NCBI RefSeq assembly: GCF_019279795.1
Contig: NC_056738.1
Location: 403,090,920-403,154,919 of the forward strand
Direction: 5' to 3'
Length of the DNA: 64,000 bases
Origin: Protopterus annectens
Taxonomy: Eukaryota > Chordata > Ceratodontiformes > Protopteridae
The number at the start of each line of letters is the position of its first letter. Position 1 is the stretch's first letter. The translations under genes and the position numbers were made by a program. The notes under the pieces are model-generated. The model had not been told where the DNA came from and searched no databases. It saw only the letters and a program-made list of their open reading frames with translations. Below, one piece after another: positions 53,604 through 63,889 of this stretch.

Positions 53604-55987
53604 GCTAGAAGGGTAGACGAAAAACTTTAAAAAGATTCGGGGACGTGGGTGACCGAGAAATGGGGGTTGCCTTTTGGGGTACTATCTATGACAAGAGTGC
53701 CGTATCAAGGTAATAAGTACTGTAGGAGCGAGTGCTAGGTTTAATAGATAGAGAATAGTCTACTTGGAGTCAAGTAGAGTTGATCTTTTAGTTATAGGAT
53801 ACGCTGATTTGATCAGTAGTATAGTTCGAGGAAGGTAGTTTTAAGGGAAAATTTGAAGAGTGGACTTTAGGTAGCCCGAATAGTTTAAACCTGCTTAACC
53901 GCACTGCCCTAGTGTGCAACAGTGGCAGCTCGCTCTAAATCAGCTTAACGCTGCGTTTAGCGCTTTATACCAGGGGCTGGAAAAAGCTAGAAACTGGCCC
54001 AAAGCGACCAATAAACTACTAGTTACTGGCTGAAACCTCACAAAACTGGACAAAGGCAGCTCAATGCTTCCCACTCCCACTGGTAAGCAAGGTAGCTTCC
54101 TTCCCCAAATAAGGCAAGGAAACAGTACACAGGAACTACAACCAAAGCCCAGGAATCAGCAACTCTGAAACTGGACTAAACTAGTAAAGCAGGAAAGCAA
54201 GGTAGCTTCCCTTCCCCAAATAAGGCAAGGAAACAGTACACAGGAACTACAACCAAAGCCCAGGAATCAGCAACTCTGAAACTGGACTAAACTAGTAAAG
54301 CAGGAAAACAAGAGATATTTTTTCTTCTTTTTTTTTTTCACAAAACAGGCAGAAACAGGTACAGCAAACACTTATAGATGCTATGAATCAGCTACTACAG
54401 CTTACACAGAAGAATTTGCTACAAATACAGTCAAATAGTAACAAACAAGGATTCCAAGTGCAATATTAAGTTAAATGCAGTAAAACAGCTTCAATGTAAC
54501 AGAAAGGCAGGCGAAATACAGTTGCTAGGTATTCAGATGTGGAAAGCAACAAAAATATACTTAGTATCAAGAAAAGTCGCTTATTCAGCTCTCTGCAGCC
54601 TGGATTACTCTGCTGGCCCACGTGGAGTCTGTGCTGAGTAGGTACAAGCTGAAAGTTTTATACCAGGCGGCTGGAAAAGCTAGAAACTGGCCCAAAACGA
54701 CCAATAAACTACTAGTTACTGGCTGAAACCTCACAAAACTGGACAAAAGGCAGCTCAATGCTTCCCACTCCCACTGGTAAGCAAGGTAGCTTCCCTTCCC
54801 CCAAATAAGGCAAAGAAACAGTACACAGGAACTACAACCAAAGCCCAGGAATCAGCAACTCTGAAACTGGACTAAACTAGTAAAGCAGGAAAAACAAGAG
54901 ATATTTTTTTTTTTTTTTTTTTTTTCACAAAACAGGCAGAAACAGGTACAGCAAACACTTATAAATGCTATGAATCAGCTACTACAGCTTACACAGAAGA
55001 ATTTGCTACAAATACAGTCAAATAGTAACAAACAAGGATTCCAAGTGCAATATTAAGTTAAATGCAGTAAAACAGCTTCAATGTAACAGAAAGGCAGGAA
55101 ATACAGTTTCTAGGTATTCAGATGTGGAAAGCAACAAAAATATACTTAGTATCAAGAAAAGTCGCTTATTCAGCTCTCTGCAGCCTGGATTACTCTGCTG
55201 GCCCACGTGGAGTCTGTGCTGAGTAGGTACAAGCTGAAAGTTTTATACCAGGGGGCTGGAAAACGCTAGAAACTGGCCCAAAACGACCAATAAACTACTA
55301 GTTACTGGCTGAAACCTCACAAAACTGGACAAAAGGCAGCTCAATGCTTCCCACTCCCACTGGTAAGCAAGGTAGCTTCCCTTCCCCCAAATAAGGCAAA
55401 GAAACAGTACACAGGAACTACAACCAAAGCCCAGGAATCAGCAACTCTGAAACTGGACTAAACTAGTAAAGCAGGAAAAACAAGAGATATTTTTTTCTTT
55501 TTTTCTTTTTTTTCACAAAACAGGCAGAAACAGGTACAGCAAACACTTATAAATGCTATGAATCAGCTACTACAGCTTACACAGAAGAATTTGCTACAAA
55601 TACAGTCAAATAGTAACAAACAAGGATTCCAAGTGCAATATTAAGTTAAATGCAGTAAAAACAGCTTCAATGTAACAGAAAGGCAGGCAAAATACAGTTT
55701 CTAGGTATTCAGATGTGGAAAGCAACAAAAATATACTTAGTATCAAGAAAAGTCGCTTATTCAGCTCTCTGCAGCCTGGATTACTCTGCTGGCCCACGTG
55801 GAGTCTGTGCTGAGTAGGTACAAGCTGAAAGTTTTATACCAGGGGGCTGGAAAAAGCTAGAAACTGGCCCAAAACGACCAATAAACTACTAGTTACTGGC
55901 TGAAACCTCACAAAACTGGACAAAAGGCAGCTCAATGCTTCCCACTCCCACTGGTAAGCAAGGTAGCTTCCCTTCCCCCAAATAAGG
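53604..55987 (-). promoter_or_regulatory. Multi-monomer 5' UTR of LINE-2
   Basis: A block starting TTTATACCAGG and GGCTGGAAAA recurs at 53964, 54657, 55242 and 55833, giving spacings of 693, 585 and 591. Each unit carries AACCACTCCCACTGG-like sequence, a T-rich tract, CAGCCTGGATTACTCTGCTG and CACGTG. The first interval has an extra direct duplication of about 110 bp (54086-54305). The outermost unit is cut at 55987. Tandem promoter monomers are known in mouse L1 5' UTRs; by analogy these may hold promoter activity. Confidence 0.8.
54086..54305. repeat. Local tandem duplication of about 110 bp in a LINE-2 monomer
   Basis: GCAAGGTAGCTTCC … CTAGTAAAGCAGG occurs twice in a row (starts 54086 and 54197), almost identical, within the first monomer interval only. 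Confidence 0.85.
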
Positions 55988-56329
55988 GGAACTCTCTTAT
56001 TTTATCAATTCCCCATAAATTTGGAATACTCGTAAACAGAGATTCAATATCCATAGTGAGAAACACAAATGCTTCATAATCATTAACAGTTTCCATCCTG
56101 TCATATAATCGCTGTAAAAACATATTCGTATCTCTAAGAATAGTGTGACAACCACTTAAAAACTCACGTAAAATACCTTCTACATAAATCGATAAAGGCT
56201 CAGTACACCAACCTGCTCCTGATACGATTTGACGCATAGGAGGGGCAGTAATATGTTTATGGATTTTGGGTAAACCATATATTCTAGGAATTAAAGGTTT
56301 CTGTACTAAATAGTAATTAAACAAAGGTT
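55988..56329 (-). pseudogene. RT N-terminal blocks of PLE-4 (continues at 49715)
   Basis: The 130-codon frame reads KPLIPRIYGLPKIHKHITAP, then PMRQIVSGAGWCTEPLSIYV, LRDTNMFLQRLYDRMETVND and FLTMDIESLFTSIPN, with the first catalytic aspartate. These are the classic PLE RT blocks. The frame then enters GIDKIREFP and is cut by the LINE-2 5' end at 55987. The palm continues at 49715. Upstream of 56325 the element is truncated and DIRS F gag follows. Confidence 0.85.
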
Positions 56330-57662
56330 AGTCAGTCTGAAAAGGTAGCTATTTTTTGCTTAATACGTTCCATAGTATGTTGCTGATATTTCAGCATGTG
56401 GAACAGACAATTCAAAGCTCTAATGGCGAGAGTTGCAGAGGTATATACTTTCTTACCCCATCTAGAGGTATATACTTTCTTACCCCATCTGTCCAAAGCT
56501 CTGGAATCCCTGTCCGAAGGGGCGGGATTTTTAGCTGTAGTTGCTTTGATACCTTTAGGTCCCTGGGAGATGACCACTGGGTCAACAGTAGGATTTTTGA
56601 AAAGAAATTTGAGAGTCGGGTACTCCGTAGTACCTGTCTGGTTTCCTAGGAGCAGGGGGTATAGTATCAGGAGTAAGACTGGATTCCATAAAGACATCTA
56701 CATCCAAGACTGGGGGTATTGCTGAAGGCCTATGTTGCGGCAAATCTAGAAATTCTCAGTCTCTCTCTTTGGATTGAGAATAGTCTTGGCATTCCCAAAG
56801 GAATTGCTCTCTTATGTAGGGTTTCACCAAAAGGAAAGTCCTCTGGAGGAGAGGCAGAGGGAATGGATTCCTCTGCAGCTGAATCCTCAAACAGATAAGG
56901 GCATGTCTTCATAGTCAGATACCTCAGAGTAGTCTGACTTCTGGTCTGTAGATGCTGCTGGGGAATGGTCTCTCTCTTAGCAAGGGAAGGCTGACTTCCC
57001 CTAATCAGCATAAGGTCTTCTGCCATTTTAAGCATTTGGTGTTGTGGCAAGGGAGCAGGTGCATGAGCTTTGGTCTTAGGTTTTCTAGGCGTAGCCTTGG
57101 TCTTAGAAACTAGGTAGGTTTAGACGGAACTGAAAATGCAAAAGTCATCGGTTTGAGTAGTGTGAAGAACTTCCTCAGAAACAGGTGCCTGCTCAGCAGC
57201 TCCAGACCCACCCAAGGTAGAGACATCCGCAGGTTTCATAGTCAAAGAGTAGTCTCGTGGCATACCGGACTCCGAACGGGTCTTGGTAGAGGCCTGTGAA
57301 TCCAATGAAGCGGGCATCAGGGGCTGTGAAAGCGCCCGAGTACCGGTGGACTGGCGACAAGCTTAACAGAAGTGTCGTCTGCAGCTTTGGACCTGCGCAG
57401 TCCATCTTTATCCTTGCGTTTTTTTTTCGGAATATCGGTAGTCGGACAGCTGACTGAAGCCATTTCGTTATATGGAGAGAGAACGAAAGTATTTAGCGAC
57501 AAAAAGGGCACGACAACACATCGTTCAGGCATTGAACAAGGCACAAAACCAACAGTGAGGTACGTCTTAGTCTGGGCCTAAACAGGTGACGCAGTAAGAA
57601 TTAAAATCTTGGTGTGGTATTTGCTTTCCACAGGCAAGACAATTGTTAACTTTTTCTGACAT
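56330..57662 (-). pseudogene. Gag N-terminal two-thirds of DIRS F
   Basis: The start codon complement is at 57660-57662 (MSEK). The cysteine motif is recognisable near 57560-57650. Frames at 57120-57317, 56730-57050 and 56332-56697 carry the S/T/E-rich middle, SAAEESIPSASPPEDFPFGE (about 56850) and ALDRWGKKVYTSATLAIRAL (about 56400-56510). A 27-base duplication repeats the RWGKKVYTS segment (56443-56497). It ends KYQQHTMERIKQKIATFSD, about 75 residues before the AWLKEQ block. Confidence 0.8.
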
Positions 57663-57982
57663 CGGTTAGAGCAAGAAAAAAGGATCCCCAATGGGGTACA
57701 TAGCTTTAGAAGACTTCGGGACGATTTAATTCGTAACAAATAACTCAGGTAGCGGCCGACCGGCACTCATGCGAACTGCTTCTCCTACGGGCTCCTTGGC
57801 AAGAAAGAATGATGTAATGGCGTCAGCTGCCAGTTTTTATACCACTGACGACCTGACGTCAGTCCTGGAGCTACAGCAACCGATGCAGAAATACCAGGTC
57901 TCTGGTATTGGGGCCGACTGAGGGCTACCTGCAGGCGAACAACCCAAGTGTGAAAACTGCAACAGTGAAATATGAAGAACAT
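56330..57982 (-). mobile_element. DIRS F: 5' part of a DIRS element
   Basis: The 5' terminus GAAGAACAT ends at 57982, then come the terminal repeat and the first two-thirds of gag, cut at about 56330 where PLE-4 begins. No pol, YR or 3' end was found next to it. It abuts the YR of DIRS D on the right, the first D base after the terminus being in CTAGGAGCTGG. Confidence 0.85.
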
Positions 57983-57984
57983 CT

Positions 57985-59098
57985 AGGAGCTGGCAAAGAT
58001 GCCCTTGCAAGAATGCAGAGGCAAACCCTGCCCTCGATTTGGAAGAGAGGCAGGTGGTAATGTTTGGTAAAAGTGTGAAAAGATGTCCAGGTGGCAGCCT
58101 CCAGGATGTCCCTGGTGGGGACCCCTCTGAGGAAAGCTGCACAGGTGGAGGCTGCTCTGGTGGAGTGAGTCCTGACCCACTTAGGGGGGGGGGGAGGCTT
58201 TCTGTGTTGTTTGTAGCAGAAATGGATGCAGTGTGCTATCCATTTGGAAATGGTTTGTTTGGAGATGGCTTTGCCTTTTGCCTCTATAGCAAAGCTAACC
58301 AGCAATTGATCAGACTTTTTGAAGGATTTAGTCCTGTCTAGATATAATCTGAGCTGTCTGTGCACATCTAGAGTGTGCAGGATCCTTTCCCCCTTGTTCT
58401 GTGGATTAGGAAAAAAATGTGAGCAAATGAATGGACTGGTTGAGAACCACAATTGACACCACCTTGGGCATAAAGGATGGGTTACAGTCCTGAGGGATAC
58501 CCTGTCAGCATGGAAGATGAAGGGTTCCACGGCCATGAGTGCTTGCAGCTTGGAGACTCTTCTGCCTGAAGTGAGGGCCAGAAGGAAAGCTGTGTTCCAG
58601 GAGATAAATTTTAGCTGTGGAGAAGAAGCTTGTTCGAAGGGGGGCAGGGTGAGCTTCTCCAACAGAAAGTTAAAAGTCCCAAGCTAAGGTTGGTGCTCTT
58701 CTGGGTGGCCTCAAGTTACTAGCCCCTCTTGGGAGCTGTTTGATCAAGGGGTGTGAGAAAAAGGGCTGTTCAGTAGGAAAATGAGCAGAGATAGAAGCAT
58801 GAACTTTAATATAGGAAAAAGAGACGCCACTGTGTGGTAGGTCAGCTAAGTAATCCAGGATGAGAAGGAGGGCTCCCTTAGCCTGAATCCAGGTGCAGAA
58901 CCTTTTCCATTTGTCAGCATAAAACTTTCTAGTGCTAGGGCGTGGGGCCTCATGTAGAACATCTAGAACCTGTTTACTGAGGTTGGCAGATTGATCGAGG
59001 GTTAGGGAATAAGCCAAGCTGCCAAACAGTGCAATTGGGGATGCATGAATTCCCCTTCCCTCTGGGTCAGGAGGTTTGGAATCTGAGGAAGATGCCAT
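57985..59098 (-). pseudogene. Tyrosine recombinase of DIRS D
   Basis: The frame at 58670-59098 gives the N-terminus (NLSKQVLDVLHEAPRPSTRK, FYADKWKRFCTWIQAKGA). The 245-codon frame 57925-58662 covers the catalytic core: FLLALTSGRRVSKLQALMAV (first R), FKKSDQLLVSFAIEAKGKAI, then THSTRAASTCAAFLRGVPTR with HxxR and WTSFHTFTKHYHLPLFQIEG. The nucleophile region HYHLPLF has F where others have LYS, so the tyrosine of that position may be shifted or lost. A frameshift near 58665 separates the halves. Confidence 0.82.
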
Positions 59099-59099
59099 G

Positions 59100-60413
59100 G
59101 TGGCAGTGAGGACAAGCTGTGATGCCAGTCTGGAGCTATAAGACTTGTCCTTGGTTTTTACTCCTTTATTTCGAGCAGTATCCAGGGGATGAGAGGTTGA
59201 GCTGCCACTCGTGTGGGTCCAGAAGATTTCTGCTTAAATGGTCTGCCAGAGGCTGGCAGAGGCTGTGCTAAAAGGTCATGGCCAGCCTGCATAGAAGATA
59301 GGAGCGAGTCCCTCCCAGTTTCTTGATGCACCACATTACAGTGGTGTCCGTTTTGATCAGGAGCGCCCCTGTGGAGAGAAGGGCCAGGAATAGTCTGAAG
59401 CGTCTGTGGTGAGGTTCTGGGCAGCGGGGGGTGGTGAGAAAGTTAGTCCCTTTTTGTGAGAGCATGCTGTTGCCAAAGAAATTTTTTTCTGAGGCAAGGA
59501 ATTAAAGGTACACAAGAGTCTCCAAGTCTTGACAGTGTTGACACCAAAGGCTTTTTAGGTACCACTGAGGTTTCCTCATATGCAGTATGGCATATGGAAA
59601 CAGTAGTATGCAAGATGCCATGAACCCCAGAGCTTGCAGGCTCTTCCTTGCAGATAGCTGGGGTCTGGTGGCTTGTTGAGAGAAGCAGTCTGTTAGGAAA
59701 ATTTGCTTTTCTGGTGTAAGGAATGCCATCTGGGATACTGTGTCCAGGCTTTCTCCCAGGAATATAATCATTTGGGTGGGTACCTGTTTTGATTGTATAC
59801 CCTATTAAGGTTAGTAAGGACTTTACAAAGGCCAGGTGCTCGTGCATCTTTTCCTGGCTGGCTGTTTGAATTAGGCAGTCATCTAATTATGGGTAAATCT
59901 GGATATTCCTTAGTCTGCAAAAGGCAATGGAAGGAGCCAGGCACTGTGAAAACTCTGGTAGCAGCAGATAAGCCAAAGGGAGGCACAGAACTGAAAGTGC
60001 TGAGACCCTGCCCTGAAACAGGGATATTTCCTGCAGGATTCCCTGACAGGAATATGGAGGTAGGCCTCTTAGATCTAGGTTGGCTGGCCAAGCATCCTTG
60101 GAGAGCATGGGTAGTAGCTGCTGGAGGGTGAGCATTTTGAATTTTGGGATCACCAGGAGGGTGTTTAGAATGGATAGATTGAGGATGGGGTGCCAGGTGC
60201 CCTCTTTCTGGGTACAAGAAATTGTCTGGAGTAGAAACCTTGGCCTCTCTGTTCAACAGGAACGTGCTCTACTGCCATCAGAGAGCAGGGAAAGGACTTG
60301 CTTTTGCCCTCTACCCACTGGTTTTGTAGGTAGATCTGGGAACCCTTTTCGCGTAGAAAGGGTGTGGAAAAAAAATTGTATCCCTGGGACACTGCTGAAA
60401 ACCCAGCGATCAT
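59100..60413 (-). pseudogene. RT, RNase H and methyltransferase-like region of DIRS D
   Basis: The RT is marked by GYNFFSTPF (about 60400), MIPKFKMLTLQQLLPMLSKD (60080-60150) and LPLAYLLLPEFSQCLAPSIA (about 59930-59990). The YLDD box near 59885 is degraded (LPIIR). The connection region IIFLGESLDTVSQMAFLTPE (59502-59771) is clear. RNase H shows LIKTDTTVMWCIKKLGGTRS (about 59290-59360). Most of the methyltransferase-like part is deleted, since only about 150 bases separate RNase H from the YR start. Confidence 0.75.
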
Positions 60414-60517
60414 TGGTAAAGGTGGCCCAGGTGCTTGTGCGAAAGGAGAGATTTCCTCCTAGGGGAAATTGAAGGTGGGCAGAGGAGAGGGTGGGGCAGG
60501 TGAGCCATTGTGAGTTC

Positions 60518-62324
60518 TTACCATAACTGGGTGGAACATGCTGGTTCTGAAGTGGAGGTTGTCCAATGCTTAGATCTCTGCATTCCCTGTGGCTGCTGTC
60601 TGGGGGGGGGGGGGGGTCTGGTTCCCCGGAGTCTGGGTTGGGCTGGCTTAGTGGGAGCAGGAAAGGACCAGTGCTTGGGGGAACAATGCCTGCTGAACCT
60701 GGGTGGCTGGACCTGTAAGAAACCCTTAACTGTCTGCATAGATTTAGCTTTTTCTTCCATCTTTAAGACCTCTTTTGCCTTAGTACCAAATCAGTTTTCC
60801 TTGTGCAAGGTGGCATCCAACAATTTAGATCTCAGACATGATCTGGCAAGGGCTGTTCCCTAAGCCATGCATGCCTTCTAATGACAGATCAAATGACTGC
60901 TGCCCTGCAAGAAGCTTCTAGGGCATCAAAAACACAGTGCAAGGTGCGTTTAGTTACTTGACTTGCATACTGCATTAACTCTTGTAACACACTAGATTCT
61001 TCACAAGCAAGAAAGGAAGACATTTTTGTTTGAGGAGTTCCAGGGTATGCTGCTGAAATTTTAGCATATGTAACCAACACTTTAGTGCCCTGATAGCAAC
61101 AGTAGCTGAAGTGTATAATTTTTTTTTTTTTTTTACCCCATCTCTCTAGTGCCGGGGAATCCCTATCTGAAGGGGTGGTAATCTTAGCAGAGGTTGCTTT
61201 AATCTGTTTAGGCCCTTGAGAAATTACCTCAGGGTCAGCAGTAGGATTTTTAAAAAGAAAGTTGAGAGTCAGGGACTCTAGTACCGGTCTTGTTTTTTAG
61301 GTGCAAGAGGGAGGCTGTCAGATGTCAACCTGGATTCCAGGAAAACATCTTCCACAACATCCAGGACTGGGGGGATGGCCAGGAGGTGTGTGCTGCAGAA
61401 GATCTAAGAATTCTCAGTCTCTTTAGACTGAGGGTAGTCCTGACTCTCCCACTGGAGATGCTCCCTTAAGGTATGAAGGGTTTCCCGAAAGGAAAAATCC
61501 TCTGGGGGGAAAAGGTGGAAGGGATGGAATCCTCTGCATCAGAATTTTTCTAAGTAGAGAGGGGTTGCAGGTCTTCATATGCAGATGTATTAAAGTCATC
61601 TGCCTCTTGCGGAGACAAAACTACAGGGGACAAATCTAGTCCCTTTGGATGGGGTAGCTTAGCTTCCCGTGATCAGCATAAGGTCTTCTACCATTTTAAG
61701 CATCAGAGACCGAGGCAAGGAAGCAGGTACCAGAGATTGGGTCGTCGGTTTCTTGGGAGTGGTTCGCACCCTGGGCATAAGAAACTCGGTTGTTTCTGAA
61801 AGAATGGTAGTCGCAGAAGATTGTGTCGAGAATCGGTAGTGTGAAGGACTTCCTCGGAAGCCAGTGTCTGCTCAGCAGCTCTGGACCCATCCACGGTAGA
61901 GACGGCCGCAGCAGCCTTACTCCAAGAGTTCTGCAGCATAATGGACTCTGAAAGGGTCTCAGTAGCGGCCTGAGAATCCACAGAAGCAGGCATCAAGTGC
62001 TCCAAAAACACCTCACTGAGGATCAGAGAACTGACTGCTAAGGTTAATGGAAGCATCATTGGTAAGGTTTGGTCTGTCTTAACCTTTACGTTTTTTCAAA
62101 GAACTGCTGTCGGATGGCTTACCGAAGCCATATTGAAGTTAAAGGACTGTAATCGAAAATATCTAGCTACAATAAATAGCCCGACAGACAGCTCTAGCAT
62201 TGAAGAAAGCACAGAAGTGACAGCAGGGGACGTTATGGTCTGGGCCTAAACAAGTGTAACAATGAACGTCTCTGTGCGGTATTTGCTTTCCACAGGCGAG
62301 AGAATTGTTAACTTTTTCTGACAT
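60518..62324 (-). pseudogene. Gag of DIRS D
   Basis: The start codon complement is at 62322-62324. The N-terminal cysteine motif is damaged (near 62230-62310). Frames at 61703-62059 and 61696-61890 hold the S/A/E-rich middle. The AWLKEQ and KMEEKAKSMQTVKGFLQVQP, PRFSRHCSPKHWSFPAP segments (60518-60760, 60840-60900) identify the C-terminal part. A run of about 14 G (60602-60615) lies in the tail, at the same place as in A and B. Confidence 0.75.
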
Positions 62325-62640
62325 TGGCTAGTGCTAGAAAAAAGGATCCCCACAGGGTACTTAGCTTTAGAAGACTTGAGCTTCAAATCGGTAGACGAAA
62401 TTCTGGTAGCAGCATACCGGCACTCGTGCGAACTGCTTCTGCTTCGGGCTCCACAGCAAGAAAGACTGATGTAATGTTGTCGCGTGCCTTACTTTATACT
62501 ACTGACAACCTGATGCCAGTCCTGAAGCAAAAGCAACAAGACGCAGAAATACTAAGCCTCTGGTATTCAGGTCGGCCAAGGGCTACCTTGGCAGGAATAA
62601 CACAAATGTGATGACTGCAACAGTGAAACATGAAGAACTT
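62324..62640. repeat. Leader and 5' inverted terminal repeat of DIRS D
   Basis: CACAGGGTACTTAGCTTTAG leader, ACCGGCACTCGTGCGAACTG block, AAGAAAGACTGATGTAATG block and terminal CACAAATGTGATGACTGCAA … TGAAGAACTT (terminal CAT replaced by TT). Confidence 0.75.
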
Positions 62641-63600
62641 TAGCAGATGGGCTAGGTGTTTTCATTTGAATGAGGTTGTAATACCACTTCTGTACTTCAG
62701 ACATTTCTGAGAAATCCCATCTGAAATGTTCCTTCATCTAGCTAATGGTCTCACTGAAGGTTAAACCTTTCAATGGGGAATAAGATTCCAGGGACTCTTC
62801 CTCAGGGGATCCGTATCCCAAAGGAGATGAAAGTTGTGAACTGTAGGAGACAGATTCCTCAGAAGAGTATGAAAGGACCTCCTCATCCCTCGGAGGATGG
62901 TCTATACACATGGGCCTAGAGGAGGTGGGGGAGGAGGTGGGGGTGGAGGAGGCAGTAGGTGTAGACCTCAATGTCAAAGGCTCTGAAGAAGCCCTAACTG
63001 AAGGTCTGCCAGTCAGGCATGCTTTCAGAAGAGGGAGTAATATGCTCTTTCTTCTCCCTTCTTTTTAAAGGAGTGGTGGCAGGCTTCCTAGAAACCGAGG
63101 AATGTAAAGGAGCAGAGATCTCAGATAACTCGCCACGAATTTCTGGTCCCTCACTCACAGGCATCTGTTAGTGGCACTGGTATTAGCCTCGGCGGACGTG
63201 GTCTCGTCTGTGGATGGTGCGGTGTCCTTAGCGGTAGCAGCGACCTCCACAAAAGTGGATCTGGAACCCTTTCCTGAACCCAGGCCTATGTCGGCCACAG
63301 GCTGAGAGTTGAGCGGATGAGGCTCAGCAGAAGTAGGGCCATAAAGTTCTGGCCGCCTTCTTCGGCAGTTCTTGAGGGATGTCTGAAGGACCTTCCATTC
63401 TAAACACATGGAGTTTCAGGCATTGGGTTCTCAAGATAAAAATTTAATGCATGCAACCAGCTACGCAGAGTTTTAGGCATGAATGCCTGGCAAATCAGGA
63501 AGGCCTTATACTGAGCTCTACTTAAACAGAACAAACACTTACCGTAGGCATATCCTTATGATGAATCAGTCGTCCACACTGACACTTTCCCTTCCTGGAT
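62641..63600 (-). pseudogene. Gag of divergent DIRS E
   Basis: The frame at 62738-62977 has a S/T/P-rich segment and EVLSYSSEESVSYSSQLSSP, then SPLKGLTFSETIS. This parallels SIPSASPPEEFSFGETLHAM of element C and continues in another frame as the M/K-E-x-F-x-W stretch (62690-62740). The frame at 63155-63409 covers the part after the cysteine motif (KNCRRRRPELYGP). The N-terminal Cys/His motif near 63500-63570 is largely lost. No intact chain remains. Confidence 0.55.
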
Positions 63601-63880
63601 GACATTAACAAGCAATGATACAATAATGGACTGAAAAATGTTCCCCAATGGAATACTTAACTCAAAAACAATAGAGACATCAGCAGTAGCAGGAACTGGC
63701 ATATGAATGGCGGCAGAAAAGCTCTGAGGGCTGGTGTGTGTAGTCACTATTACAGCCCACGTTTCCTCCACCTTGCCTGACGTCTGACACACCAAAAAGG
63801 GACTGAAAGCTTTTGGATACTGGACTTGAGGGATAAAGCAACATGCAGAATACTGCAACATGGGATAGGACGACATTGCA
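62641..63880 (-). mobile_element. DIRS E: divergent DIRS, gag and 5' terminus
   Basis: Same family as DIRS L. Shared elements are the 5' block with complement of CATGTTGCAGTATTCT (about 63847-63862), the leader CCCCAATGGAATACTT (about 63641-63656) and CTAAAACTCTGCG (complement near 63467-63479). Gag runs leftwards to 62641, where DIRS D is inserted. The rest of E lies beyond D and was not found to the left of it, because D is itself truncated by F. Confidence 0.65.
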
Positions 63881-63889
63881 GGATCCCCC

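Larger units (their letters stand above)
49722..55987 (-). mobile_element. LINE-2: near full-length L2/CR1-like LINE inside PLE-4
   Basis: The 3' end consists of TTCATAGG repeated three or four times (49722-49750). On the minus strand it has a multi-monomer 5' UTR (55987 to about 53604), ORF1 with zinc-like motif and esterase domain (53603-52664), AP endonuclease (52602-51960) and RT (about 51960-49835). It interrupts the RT of PLE-4 with no visible target duplication. It is the best-preserved LINE of the window but has frameshifts. Confidence 0.92.
57983..62640 (-). mobile_element. DIRS D: near-complete DIRS lacking its 3' end
   Basis: The 5' terminus is at about 62640. The order on the minus strand is gag (62324-60518), RT, RNase H, methyltransferase-like region and YR (59098-57985), with most of the expected spacing. 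The last YR residues, ICR and 3' terminal repeat are missing: the F terminus abuts at 57982. Frames are heavily broken except in the YR. Confidence 0.88.

Noticed and set aside
42608-57662. DIRS B and F as one element split by 13.5 kb
   Set aside because: Their gag pieces are complementary in extent but about 75 residues are missing between them, and the intervening DNA is not a single mobile element. B ends at 42840 in non-DIRS sequence.
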